Shown piece by piece: positions 48,044 to 56,393 of a stretch of DNA of 64,000 bases. This DNA is from Burkholderia sp. Ac-20365 (lineage in GTDB: Bacteria; Pseudomonadota; Gammaproteobacteria; Burkholderiales; Burkholderiaceae). The stretch covers positions 62,001-126,000 of the forward strand of contig NZ_JAAGPI010000004.1 in assembly GCF_017104715.1 (NCBI RefSeq), written 5' to 3'. A program made the position numbers and the translations under genes. Under the pieces are notes generated by a model. The model saw nothing but the letters and a program-made list of their open reading frames with translations, had not been told where the DNA came from and searched no databases. How positions within the stretch are numbered: the stretch's first letter is position 1; every line of letters begins with the position of its first letter.

Positions 48044-49774
48044 GTGAGCGAGCTTGCCGCACGGGGAGAAAAGGCATCGCAGGACTTGATGGATGAGTTC
48101 GGGCGATTGATCTCGCTTTGGAGCGTCCACGACTCGTTGTCGCGAGCGCGCCAGCAGCGCGTTCAGGCGGCGCCACGAGCAATTGCGGACTGGATCGATC
48201 ACTTCGCACCCAACCTCAAGGATCAACCGACCCTCGATATCGTCGTCGTGGCCAGTGCAGAGAATCTGGAGATCGAGGACGGCGGGGTCTGGTATCACCT
48301 CATCCCCAAGTTCCTAGAACGGATCATGACGGTCAACGTTACGATCCTGCCCGCGCTGGAAAGCCTTGGCTGGATGCGACTCGGCCGGAAAACCCGCTAT
48401 TCGCGCACCCGATCGCCCCGCGAGATCTCCGCGATCGGGGCGCGCGCCGCAGAGTTTGTGCAGGCGTCGCTGCCCGAGTTTCTCGAACGCAACCCTGAGA
48501 AACCGATCGACCTTGTCGTGCTCATGGATGCCGAACTGGACGATCTGAACCGACGACTGCTGGGTACCGGCGGCATCGAGGCCGCGCTCGCGCGCGGTGC
48601 GTGCATTGCCGTGGGTTCAAACGAACTCCAGTCCTACGAAAAGCAGCAATGGTTGCTCGGGCAGTACGGTTATGGTGTGAGCGCTCCGGTTTGCGAAGTG
48701 GGCACGCTGCGGCTTGAGCACCTCTGTCTTCCTGACTACGAGGTGCGTTGGTCCGATGTGCTCTGGAAGATTGAATCGGCACCCTTCGATGGTCCATGGC
48801 CGCATGACCCGGCCGCAATGAAGCGGCTCGACAACTTCGAACTGTATCTGCTCGCAGCAGAGAAGGGGCTGGGCAAGCGCGTACACCGCGCTTATCTGGG
48901 CCAACCGAACTTTGCGCTGGAGTATGACGACGGAGAGCATATTCTGGTTGGGCTTCCGTCGGGCATTCTCGTCGACATGGTTGACGGCGCGCTGATGTAC
49001 GCAGACGAGAATGAGGGCGTAGACGATCTGGAAAACGCCGCCGGCTTCACAGTCCCTGCGCACGTACGCGCCCAGTATCCCGATGAATCCGCACCGGCCT
49101 TCGAACGTGCGCTGTGGTCCGCAGAAACGGCCCGGCTGATTGACAAGGTGCTGCGAGCCGCCACGGATCCGGAGCCGCACTTTGTGCACGATGGCGATAC
49201 CCCTGATGAGGTATTCGACGCGCTGAGGCCCGTCCAGAACGTCACAAGCTCAGACTCGGCCGGACCATTTGCACTCGGGCGACCAACACCCGGAGGCGAA
49301 GCCCTTTTTCGCGCATTATCCAAAGGGCAGTGGGGCGCGGCAATCAATATGATTCTCGAGGATCCCCACCTCGTTAATGCCGTCAACGAATACGGTGAGA
49401 CCCCCGCTTTCCTGATTCGCCACAAGGATCGGACTGACTACCAGAAGCTCAAGCGTCTGGGTGCAAACCTATCTCACAAAGATAATCTCGGCTTTTCGCT
49501 TATTCACCGCATCGCACAGGCGGGTTCGAGAGATGCGGCGCTATTCTGCCTGATGAGTGGTGTCGACGTTAATCTGACTGGACCTGACGGATGGACACCT
49601 GCTTTACTTGCCTTGGCAAACGGCAATTTCGAAGTGCTTGAAATTTTGCTGCTGCAGGGTGCGGACGTAAGCAAGAGGACAGAACTCGGTTACAGTCTGC
49701 GGGATCTCGGCGAAGGATTGAATATGCCTGACAGACTTAAAGATCTCCTCAGGCACAGGGCGACGCCCAATTAA
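48044..49774 (+). CDS. Ankyrin-repeat protein (about 576 aa)
   Basis: The C-terminal 150 residues are ankyrin-like repeats (ALFRALSKGQWGAAINMILEDPHLVNAVNEYGETPAFL; GWTPALLALANGNFEVLEILLLQGADVSKRTELGYS). The first 400 residues are an unrecognised alpha/beta region with segments such as TLDIVVVASAENLEIED and PIDLVVLMDAELDDLNRRLLG. No signal peptide. A GTG at 48044 is given as start; a GTG at 47999 directly after an SD-like AAAGGGGA is an alternative. Ankyrin repeats indicate protein binding; the partner is unknown. Confidence 0.7.
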   Translation: MSELAARGEKASQDLMDEFGRLISLWSVHDSLSRARQQRVQAAPRAIADWIDHFAPNLKDQPTLDIVVVASAENLEIEDGGVWYHLIPKFLERIMTVNVTILPALESLGWMRLGRKTRYSRTRSPREISAIGARAAEFVQASLPEFLERNPEKPIDLVVLMDAELDDLNRRLLGTGGIEAALARGACIAVGSNELQSYEKQQWLLGQYGYGVSAPVCEVGTLRLEHLCLPDYEVRWSDVLWKIESAPFDGPWPHDPAAMKRLDNFELYLLAAEKGLGKRVHRAYLGQPNFALEYDDGEHILVGLPSGILVDMVDGALMYADENEGVDDLENAAGFTVPAHVRAQYPDESAPAFERALWSAETARLIDKVLRAATDPEPHFVHDGDTPDEVFDALRPVQNVTSSDSAGPFALGRPTPGGEALFRALSKGQWGAAINMILEDPHLVNAVNEYGETPAFLIRHKDRTDYQKLKRLGANLSHKDNLGFSLIHRIAQAGSRDAALFCLMSGVDVNLTGPDGWTPALLALANGNFEVLEILLLQGADVSKRTELGYSLRDLGEGLNMPDRLKDLLRHRATPN

Positions 49775-49840
49775 GCGGTGACTACCCGAATCCCTAAGAG
49801 TTGCTGCTAAGCCACTTTTACCTGCTATTCCTTGTCAATT

Positions 49841-49870
49841 TCGACAGTCATACTGTACGGCGTCTATAAT
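49841..49870 (+). promoter_or_regulatory. Likely sigma-70 promoter of the H-NS-like gene
   Basis: TCGACA (49841-49846) and TATAAT (49865-49870) are 18 bases apart. The spacer includes the inverted repeat ACAGT-CAT-ACTGT (49845-49857), a possible operator. Confidence 0.6.
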
Positions 49871-49915
49871 CCAGGCGCTGGCGCGGTGTGCGCCTTGCAC
49901 CACCGGGGAAACGAC

Positions 49916-50620
49916 ATGACAACTTTGAGTGCAATTCAAAAGCAGATTGCGAAGCTGGAAGGGCAGGCACAAGCACTGCTGAACAAACGCGGAAATGCCG
50001 CGCGTAACATCCTCAAGCAGATGCGCAAAGACGGCGTAACGATTGAGGATCTTCAGGCAATTGAACCGACGGGTCGCGCTCCTCGCAACGGCAATGCAAC
50101 AGCTACTGCGCCGGCGGCAAAAAGCAAGATGCCCGCCAAATACCGTGACCCCGCTACTGGTGCAACGTGGAGCGGCCACGCGCGCCCTCCCGCCTGGATC
50201 AAGGACGCTAAAGACCGCTCGGTGTTCCTGATCGAAAAGAGCGCGACGAAGGCCACCGCCGTGCCGAAGACGACGGCAAAGGGCGCCGGCGCGTCGAAAG
50301 CTGCGGCTCAGCCGAAGCAAGCCCGGACCATGAAGGCGAAGTATCAGGATCCGGCATCCGGTGCGACGTGGTCCGGTGCAGGTCGTCCGCCCGCATGGAT
50401 CGCTCAAGCGGAAGACAGAAGTGCGTTCCTGGTCGGCAATGCGTCGAAAGCTAAAGCGTCGACGAAGACTGCTGCAAAGCGGAGTCCCGCAAAGAAGGCC
50501 TCGACGAAAGCACCTGCGAAGAAGGTTCGCGTCGCGAAGAAAGTGACAACGAAGAAGGCTGCGGCGAAAGCACCCACTGCTCCGGCCATCACTGAGACTC
50601 AGGCCGCGGCAAGCGCCTGA
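49916..50620 (+). CDS. H-NS-family nucleoid protein with two DNA-binding domains and a histone-like tail
   Basis: The 234-residue protein has an N-terminal dimerisation helix (AIQKQIAKLEGQAQALLNKRGNAARNILKQMRKDG). It then has two copies of the H-NS C-terminal DNA-binding motif, YRDPATGATWSGHARPPAWI (76-95) and YQDPASGATWSGAGRPPAWI (143-162). An Ala/Lys/Pro-rich histone H1-like tail (about 178-225) follows. Most H-NS proteins have one such domain. It should coat AT-rich DNA and silence genes on the replicon. ATG at 49916 lies 45 bases after the -10 box. A terminator follows. Confidence 0.9.
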   Translation: MTTLSAIQKQIAKLEGQAQALLNKRGNAARNILKQMRKDGVTIEDLQAIEPTGRAPRNGNATATAPAAKSKMPAKYRDPATGATWSGHARPPAWIKDAKDRSVFLIEKSATKATAVPKTTAKGAGASKAAAQPKQARTMKAKYQDPASGATWSGAGRPPAWIAQAEDRSAFLVGNASKAKASTKTAAKRSPAKKASTKAPAKKVRVAKKVTTKKAAAKAPTAPAITETQAAASA

Positions 50621-50642
50621 CGCTGAGCTCGGCGACATCGAG

Positions 50643-50672
50643 AAAAGCCACCTTCCCGGTGGCTTTTTCTTT
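50643..50672 (+). terminator. Rho-independent terminator after the H-NS-like gene
   Basis: AAAAGCCACC (50643-50652) and GGTGGCTTTT (50658-50667) pair around TTCCC, and the T-tract continues. Confidence 0.85.
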
Positions 50673-50761
50673 TTGGCTTGCACATATCCGTCACGCATCG
50701 TCGGCGTGTAGACTTTGATTCAGCGTCCCAGCGACGAAACAGATCCTTTGGGAGTTCTTCT

Positions 50762-51196
50762 GTGCGGCGAGTCGTCGTAAGAAAGTCAGTAATTCATGGG
50801 AAGGGAGTGTTCGCACTGACGGGCCTAAAAGCCGGCGAGCGGATACTCGAATACAAGGGCGAGATTATCCGGTGGAAGAGCGCGATGCGTCGCTATCGCG
50901 ACTCCGCCGAAACAGGCCATACGTTTCTGTTCGGCCTTTCGGACGGTCGACTCATTGACGGGGGGCGCGGCGGAAACAGTTCCCGCTGGCTGAATCACGC
51001 CTGTAACGCCAACTGCGAGACGATCGAGATCGGCGAAAAGGTGTTTATTGAGGCGACCCGAGATATTGCCGCAGGAGAGGAACTCTTCATTGCATACGCC
51101 CTTTCGGTGGATGATTGCAACGCTGAAGAGACCCGCAGACTCTATAACTGTCACTGCGGCGCAGCCGAGTGTCGAGGCACGATGCTAGCCGCTTGA
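50762..51196 (+). CDS. SET-domain protein lysine methyltransferase
   Basis: The 144-residue protein is a complete SET domain: IHGKGVFALTGLKAGERILEYKGE at the start, then NHACNANCE (residues 78-86, the pseudoknot/AdoMet motif), GEELFIAYA, and a post-SET cysteine group CHCGAAECRG that would bind zinc. It should methylate lysines on a protein. GTG at 50762 is preferred (GGGAG upstream) over ATG at 50678. It follows the H-NS-like gene, whose Lys-rich tail is an attractive substrate (inference; in Chlamydia a SET protein methylates a histone H1-like protein). Confidence 0.85.
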   Translation: MRRVVVRKSVIHGKGVFALTGLKAGERILEYKGEIIRWKSAMRRYRDSAETGHTFLFGLSDGRLIDGGRGGNSSRWLNHACNANCETIEIGEKVFIEATRDIAAGEELFIAYALSVDDCNAEETRRLYNCHCGAAECRGTMLAA

Positions 51197-51219
51197 GTGG
51201 GTGCGGCGCCCAGGAAAGG

Positions 51220-51441
51220 TCAGTTCGATCGGCCCAGTACAGCCTTGCGATACTGTGCGCGCAACAGGAAGTCGGGCACCGGTGCCAGAACTTCCGACAT
51301 GAATTGAAGCTCAGGGCATGACTCAATACCGTGGCGGCGACCTGCGCGATAGAAGGCTTCCCGCGCAGCATCGAGTTGCGATCTGTCGCCGTTGGCAACG
51401 GCGCGAATAGCCAGCGTTTCGGACTCGGTCAGGATCTGCAT
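51220..51441 (-). CDS. Hypothetical protein (73 aa)
   Basis: I do not recognise this small helical protein (MQILTESETLAIRAVANGDRS...AVLGRSN). The ribosome site is weak. It lies convergent to the SET gene with a 23-base gap. Codon use is like the surroundings. Confidence 0.5.
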   Translation of the reverse strand: MQILTESETLAIRAVANGDRSQLDAAREAFYRAGRRHGIESCPELQFMSEVLAPVPDFLLRAQYRKAVLGRSN

Positions 51442-51564
51442 GTCCGGAATCTCATGATTGTTGTCAGGTATGTCATTTTAAGCAACGGAAAGCGACCTGC
51501 AACTCGCGACCCGGTGAAAAGCAGCGAACGATGGACGATCGCCGTTTTTCCCGGTTCGCAGCTT

Positions 51565-51945
51565 CTAACAGGCCGACCTGCGCGGGAGCGTCTCGCTGTA
51601 CGCACCCAGGCCGTACACGACGACGCCCCTCGCGAGGATCCATTCCGGTTCGCCAATCCTCGCCGCGAGCACGTCGGGCTTCCCGACGACTATCTCCGTG
51701 AACCTGAGTGCACGCATCTCAAGCCCCACCGAGCGCAAACTGGCCGCGAATTCTTCATGGAATCCAAATGGGCAATCTTCGGCGAAATCGATTCTGAGCA
51801 CTGCCTGATCGCGCGAGCAGAGGTTGAGCACTTCAGCCCACGATTCGTAGCCCAGGCGCGCCGCCGCATGCTCAAGAACCACGCGGCCTGCCGCGCGGTC
51901 ATCCTCAGTCGGCGTCATCTTGCGCCGGTAGCCGGAGCGGCCCAC
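51565..51945 (-). CDS. Hypothetical protein (126 aa)
   Basis: I do not recognise this protein. GTG at 51945 lies behind an excellent CAGGAGGAA site. It is an alpha/beta protein (RRKMTPTEDDRAAGRVVLEHA, EILARG-type end GEPEWILARGVVVYGLGAYSE) without membrane segments. It follows the TPR/membrane protein gene closely and may share its transcript. Confidence 0.65.
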   Translation of the reverse strand: MGRSGYRRKMTPTEDDRAAGRVVLEHAAARLGYESWAEVLNLCSRDQAVLRIDFAEDCPFGFHEEFAASLRSVGLEMRALRFTEIVVGKPDVLAARIGEPEWILARGVVVYGLGAYSETLPRRSAC

Positions 51946-51977
51946 CGGTTCCTCCTGTTGGCGAGTCGCGGCCACGT

Positions 51978-53204
51978 CTAGCTCCAGTCAGAATCCACGG
52001 AAGAACCGGTACCCGTCGAATCGCGTCCAGTATCACCCCAATCATTTCCACCGTTGCCGGCGTCGAAAATCTTGTCGGCGGCCGGAGGAGGGCTCCGACG
52101 ATAGTCGTCATCATCTGGAGCAACACGGCTTTCGGTTCGAGGTGCTTCGCGTGGGCGGTCGCGCTCCACATACACATCGCGCTCGATAACGCGATCGTGC
52201 TGGACGCCCCTGTCGTGATCGCGCAGAACATCCGCGAGCACGACAGCTGACAGCAGGTCAGAGGAGTCGCTGTTCTGCTGAACGATGACGGTTTGCGGCG
52301 CATGTGCGGGGGCCGCCGGCGACGGGGCGACGTAGTCGTCGCGATGCCTGTCCGTATAGGTTCCGCCGAACCGGAACTCCGGTTCCGATCGCGTCCCGGT
52401 GCGGCGTGTCTCGACGACTGGCTCGGTTCCGTTGATACGGTTACGAAGATGTCCTGCTTCACCAACGAGATAGGCCACATTACTCGCCGGCACAGGCTGG
52501 CCCGCTTCAAGAGAGGTCAGTGCGCCGACGATCCTTTGCTCAAGATCAACGGCGTTTTGCTCCAGCGAGCGAATGTCGGCGGACATCGCCAGCTTCGCAT
52601 CGAGTTTTGCGTGCTTGACCGTAGAGAGCGCGTCGGTCAACTGGCGCATCTGATCCTTGCGCTCCTGAGTCTTGCGCTCTTCACGCGTCCGCTTGTGGCG
52701 CTTTACCAGCCACACGAAATAGAAGACCCCTATGACAAGTGCAGCGACCGAGGCGATCCACACGCCAACAGGAATCTGAATCTCCTTTTTCTGCGGCGCT
52801 CCAGCAACCGGCACGGTCGGCACTGTGGCGAGCGTCGCCGGAAGGGGGCCGCTGTTGTCACGTGAGGCAAGGGTCAGCTGTTCCTTCAGACGCGCCTCAA
52901 TTTTCGCTACCCGATCGGCGCTCGCGAACGTCAGGGCGGCGTCAAGGCGCTTCGCCTCTGCAAGTTCCCTGAGGCCATCACCTGGGCGACCTTCAAAACC
53001 GAGTACCTGTGCCTCCCAGAAATGTGCCTTCGCGCTCGAGGGATGCGCTTTCAGAACATCCTGAAGCAGCACGTCGGCCTTCGCATACTGGTGCGCGTCA
53101 ACGGCTTGCGCGATCTCGGCGACCGTCGGCGTCGCGAGCGCCATCGGTGCCGCGCAGGTCAAGGCGAGAGCTGCTAGCAGTTTCACTGTCTTCATTTTTG
53201 TCAT
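51978..53204 (-). CDS. Exported TPR-like protein with membrane helix (408 aa)
   Basis: The protein has a signal sequence (MKTVKLLAALALTCAAPMALA), a helical TPR-like region at about 25-115 (AHQYAKADVLLQDVLKAHPSSAKAHFWEAQVLGFEG) and a membrane helix at about 145-168. A coiled coil at about 170-240 and a long disordered acidic/Arg-rich C-terminus follow. The TPR part would be periplasmic and the rest cytoplasmic. AGGTGA lies five bases before the ATG. Role unknown; TPR domains scaffold protein complexes. Confidence 0.75.
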   Translation of the reverse strand: MTKMKTVKLLAALALTCAAPMALATPTVAEIAQAVDAHQYAKADVLLQDVLKAHPSSAKAHFWEAQVLGFEGRPGDGLRELAEAKRLDAALTFASADRVAKIEARLKEQLTLASRDNSGPLPATLATVPTVPVAGAPQKKEIQIPVGVWIASVAALVIGVFYFVWLVKRHKRTREERKTQERKDQMRQLTDALSTVKHAKLDAKLAMSADIRSLEQNAVDLEQRIVGALTSLEAGQPVPASNVAYLVGEAGHLRNRINGTEPVVETRRTGTRSEPEFRFGGTYTDRHRDDYVAPSPAAPAHAPQTVIVQQNSDSSDLLSAVVLADVLRDHDRGVQHDRVIERDVYVERDRPREAPRTESRVAPDDDDYRRSPPPAADKIFDAGNGGNDWGDTGRDSTGTGSSVDSDWS

Positions 53205-53498
53205 TCATTCACCTGAAAGGAATCATCCCAGTTCCGGGATGCGTTACGCGACAGCATCACTCATGAAATCTCTACTGCAAGTCGTACCGCTCGATCTGGC
53301 TAACCGCTGCTCGCGCGATCCGTCGGCCGTCCCTGCGGCACCCCTTATCGACCACCCGAGGCGAAATTTCAGCCTTCGCCCGACAAATATCGCGACCCTT
53401 GCCCCGCAATTGGACTGAATTTCATCGTGTCGGCGCCGATAAGCGGGAATAGTGGCGCCCAGCGCGCGTGTTTAGCAGCGAGTCCAAGGGAACAGGCT
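53205..53498. other. Divergent intergenic region
   Basis: The 294 bases between divergent genes show no supported coding sequence or clear hairpin. They must hold the promoters of both flanking genes; I could not identify the boxes with confidence. Confidence 0.4.
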
Positions 53499-53951
53499 AT
53501 GAAGCAGATCGGGATATACATCAGTCCGCGTGGCATAGCGCGCCGTCTCGCGCTCGGGCGGTGGGATTACTCAACCGCCCATATTCTGGAACTGGCGTTC
53601 GTCAAGACAGTGCTGCGCGCCGGCTTCTCCCTCTTCCGGCAGCCGGAGTCGTTCTACGAAGAACGGGTCTGGGTATTTGAGCGGCGCGAGGCGTCCGGCA
53701 TGAAAGCTCTGCTGGAAATCGGTGTCGCTGGCTCGGACCTTCGCGCATCTTGCTATGCACTACCGCCCGGTGAAGTGGACGGCACAGTCGTTGCGAAGGA
53801 GTTGTTGGTCCCCGACGATTCGCTCTCTACGAACCGGCTCAACGGCGCGACGAGGGCGTCGCTCCTGCTCGAGCAGTTGGCCAATCTGGAGATCTTCTGT
53901 ACCGCGTCGCCCGGCTCTGCGCCGCGCGTGTCGTCGACCGTTGTTCAGTGA
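53499..53951 (+). CDS. Hypothetical protein (150 aa)
   Basis: I do not recognise this protein. ATG at 53499 follows AAGGGAACAG. It begins MKQIGIYISPRGIARRLALGRWDYSTAHI and has an alpha/beta character (ESFYEERVWVFERREASGMKALLEIGVAGSDLRASCYAL). No membrane segment. Confidence 0.65.
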   Translation: MKQIGIYISPRGIARRLALGRWDYSTAHILELAFVKTVLRAGFSLFRQPESFYEERVWVFERREASGMKALLEIGVAGSDLRASCYALPPGEVDGTVVAKELLVPDDSLSTNRLNGATRASLLLEQLANLEIFCTASPGSAPRVSSTVVQ

Positions 53952-54079
53952 GGACACGGTCACGCCAAAGCGAGACAGCTTCGGCCCGAAGCTGGTGGGA
54001 GCCGCGTGACAATCTGGCTCGCCATTGAAAGACCGAATCCGGCTGTATGGCACAATCCGCTTCCACCTCACGCCACCAT

Positions 54080-54496
54080 ATGAAAATGATCAGAAAGACC
54101 GCGATTGTCCTCGTCGGCGTGTTCGTCTGTGCGTCGGCCGCAAGAGCCGAATGGGTTGCCTACACAAAGCCCGACGGTGACGCGCCCACTTACTTTTCAA
54201 ACGAGGTTTGCCACGAGCTTGGTGCCAAGTCATTCGGCTTCATGGTGCAATGGAGCGACCATGGGGGCGAAGTTCGCGGATGCTGGGCGCCGGATGAGGT
54301 CTCGTGGCGGGTGGGTTACCCAACAGACGAAGAGGGTCCGACTAACCGAACGTGGACGCCTAACCAGGTGCATTGGAACAATGACGGCTACTACGGTGTG
54401 AAAGGCACGCGGCTGCCCGCCGGGGTACACGTGCAGGCCATCCCGCCCAAAGGATCAGGCGCCAATGCGCCGCGCCGGGTCCAGTATGCAGGCTGA
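54080..54496 (+). CDS. Secreted hypothetical protein (138 aa)
   Basis: A signal peptide (MKMIRKTAIVLVGVFVCASAARA) is followed by a Trp/Gly-rich mature domain with two cysteines (NEVCHELG, RGCWAPDEVSWRVGY) that may form a disulphide. It should be periplasmic or secreted. No family recognised. Confidence 0.7.
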   Translation: MKMIRKTAIVLVGVFVCASAARAEWVAYTKPDGDAPTYFSNEVCHELGAKSFGFMVQWSDHGGEVRGCWAPDEVSWRVGYPTDEEGPTNRTWTPNQVHWNNDGYYGVKGTRLPAGVHVQAIPPKGSGANAPRRVQYAG

Positions 54497-54546
54497 ACCG
54501 GCACACTGACACCCAGGTAATTTCGAACCACTTACAGGAGAGTAGC

Positions 54547-55284
54547 GTGTCCACGATCGTATCGGCAGCGCTTACCAAGGTTGAAATCTTCAACGTCACG
54601 GTAAATCACTATCATGTTCAGACGATTCCTGCTGTTGAAACCCTGATCGCCGGTCTGCGAGAAAAGCAGGAGGCGTTCGAGCTGCGCGCCGCGGCGATGG
54701 TCTCACCGGACCGGTTACAGGACAGCGCAATCGATGTCATCGCACTTTTCGGCAAGCTGCTGGACATGATCAAGCCGCAGGCTTTCGGGTCCAAATACGT
54801 CTACAGCACCGAACTTCTCAATGCGATGAAATCAGGCGTTGCTCTGCTGGACATGTATGAGCGAGTCAGCGCACAGGTTCCAGGATTTGGCCATGTAATT
54901 CGCGATCATCTCGCCAAGCGGCTGGACGCGTTCTATCGCGACAGTGAGGCGGGTCAGGCCATCAATACCGAATGGTTGGGCGACGCGATGTTCTACGACT
55001 GGCTGATTGCGAACGAGATGCTCGAGGACCCCCAACTCAATCGATGGGCCGATTACAAATACGTGCCGACTTTCAGCGCAGAGGAGCTCCAGGCCTTTGA
55101 GCAGGAGAAGGGCGCGAAAATCGCTAAGGCCGTCAAAGAGATCACTGCCGAGAATGGCGGGCGATGCTACATGGCGAATCCGCATCGGGATCCGATGATG
55201 CGAAACTACTTCGAAGCATACAAACTGCAGCGCGCCGGCATCAAGGATATGGGCAGCATCCCGGAGCAACATCGGCTCGCGTAG
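54547..55284 (+). CDS. Hypothetical protein (245 aa)
   Basis: I do not recognise this helical soluble protein. GTG at 54547 follows CAGGAGAG. Features are VETLIAGLREKQEAFELRAAAM (helix) and a later WLGDAMFYDWLIANEMLEDPQLNRWADYKYVPTFS. No membrane segment or cofactor motif. The gene ends 61 bases before the next + strand gene. Confidence 0.65.
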   Translation: MSTIVSAALTKVEIFNVTVNHYHVQTIPAVETLIAGLREKQEAFELRAAAMVSPDRLQDSAIDVIALFGKLLDMIKPQAFGSKYVYSTELLNAMKSGVALLDMYERVSAQVPGFGHVIRDHLAKRLDAFYRDSEAGQAINTEWLGDAMFYDWLIANEMLEDPQLNRWADYKYVPTFSAEELQAFEQEKGAKIAKAVKEITAENGGRCYMANPHRDPMMRNYFEAYKLQRAGIKDMGSIPEQHRLA

Positions 55285-55345
55285 CCCCGATAGCCCGGTC
55301 ATCCTGGGGCGCTTTAGTTCACACCAAAAAGGCTGATCGAACCTG

Positions 55346-55894
55346 ATGCGAAGCATCTACGAGAACAAGAACTTGCGGCAGGCGCTCCACGACGTCTACG
55401 TGGCTCAGTTCAACGCCATCCGCCAGTACGGATCATGCTTCATCCCTAGCGACGCGACCAGAATGCTGACCGGGCTGATGGGTAGCCGGGTCTGGAGCTG
55501 GCGCGTGATCGGCGTGACACCCGCGGCCCTCGACGTATTCGCGGAAAACGGCTTCAAACCGCCTCGCCGCGCCCTCCAGCGCGGCCACAAACACAACCGG
55601 GCGGACACGGCGCAAGCATTGTTCTTTGACCGCGACGCGCCAATGCAGTTGAACGACTTCTACGACTTCTTTCTGGCGCGCGACGAGACTGTGCTCATGA
55701 AAAGCGGAGAGAACAGACCTCGGTCAAAAGCACCGTTTCCGGACTACATTCCGATCGATCGCAAACTGGATCTGTTCCCTTGCGCTCCAGTTGTCGGATG
55801 GCATCACCGGACGGAAGAAGTGAATTTTCTTCGCAACCTTCACGCGTCGTGGAAGTCTGGTGCGCTGGCGACAATTGCGGGCCGTACGGGCTGA
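55346..55894 (+). CDS. Hypothetical protein (182 aa)
   Basis: I do not recognise this basic protein (KPPRRALQRGHKHNRADTAQALFFDRD, then LARDETVLMKSGENRPRSKAPFPDYIPID). A conserved-looking end (LFPCAPVVGWHHRTEEVNFLRNLHASWKSG) suggests the frame is right almost to the stop. Its last 200 bases overlap the convergent gene 55695-56291 on the other strand. Confidence 0.6.
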   Translation: MRSIYENKNLRQALHDVYVAQFNAIRQYGSCFIPSDATRMLTGLMGSRVWSWRVIGVTPAALDVFAENGFKPPRRALQRGHKHNRADTAQALFFDRDAPMQLNDFYDFFLARDETVLMKSGENRPRSKAPFPDYIPIDRKLDLFPCAPVVGWHHRTEEVNFLRNLHASWKSGALATIAGRTG

Positions 55895-56291
55895 CAGCGG
55901 CCGGCGCTGAAGATGCGAGGCATCGTTGCCAGCCGCCCGAAGGGGTTACCCGCCCGCGTTCGGTGAGCTTTTCCAGGACCTCGGTGCGCATCGAGTATCG
56001 CTGATTGCGCATCCATTCCTCGAGCTCCGGACGCCACGCTGACCAGACTTGGTTGTCCAGGTCGAACTCCTCGTCGATCCTCGAGCGGTCTTCATATCGA
56101 AGGAGGGCAAAGACGATCTGCTGCCCGTCCCACCACGCGGCGCACGCGGCTTCCAGGTCTGCAGTCGTGCCAGGCGGCACATCGCGCAGCATCATGGCGA
56201 GATTGGACTTAAACGCCCTAAGCGATGAAGCCACAAGCGGGTCGTTCGGGTCAGATTCCAACAGTCGCTTGAGCGTCTCTTCAGAGCACAT
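55695..56291 (-). CDS. Hypothetical protein (198 aa), possibly 3'-extended
   Basis: I do not recognise this protein. ATG at 56291 follows TGGAGGACCG, a good site. The first 125 residues look real (MCSEETLKRLLESDPNDPLVASSLRAFKSNLAMMLRD, AAWWDGQQIVFALLRYEDRSRIDEEFDLDNQVWSAWRPELEEWM). The remainder is antisense to the end of the convergent gene and reads like chance sequence, so the natural stop may have been lost. Confidence 0.55.
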   Translation of the reverse strand: MCSEETLKRLLESDPNDPLVASSLRAFKSNLAMMLRDVPPGTTADLEAACAAWWDGQQIVFALLRYEDRSRIDEEFDLDNQVWSAWRPELEEWMRNQRYSMRTEVLEKLTERGRVTPSGGWQRCLASSAPAAVSPYGPQLSPAHQTSTTREGCEENSLLPSGDAIRQLERKGTDPVCDRSECSPETVLLTEVCSLRFS

Positions 56292-56393
56292 GGACGGTCC
56301 TCCACAATCGATACGTACGGCAAGCATTGCGCATGCCCGTGTCAATCCACATCGCAACTATACTTTCGGCAATTCACGCGAGCGCTTTTGTCC

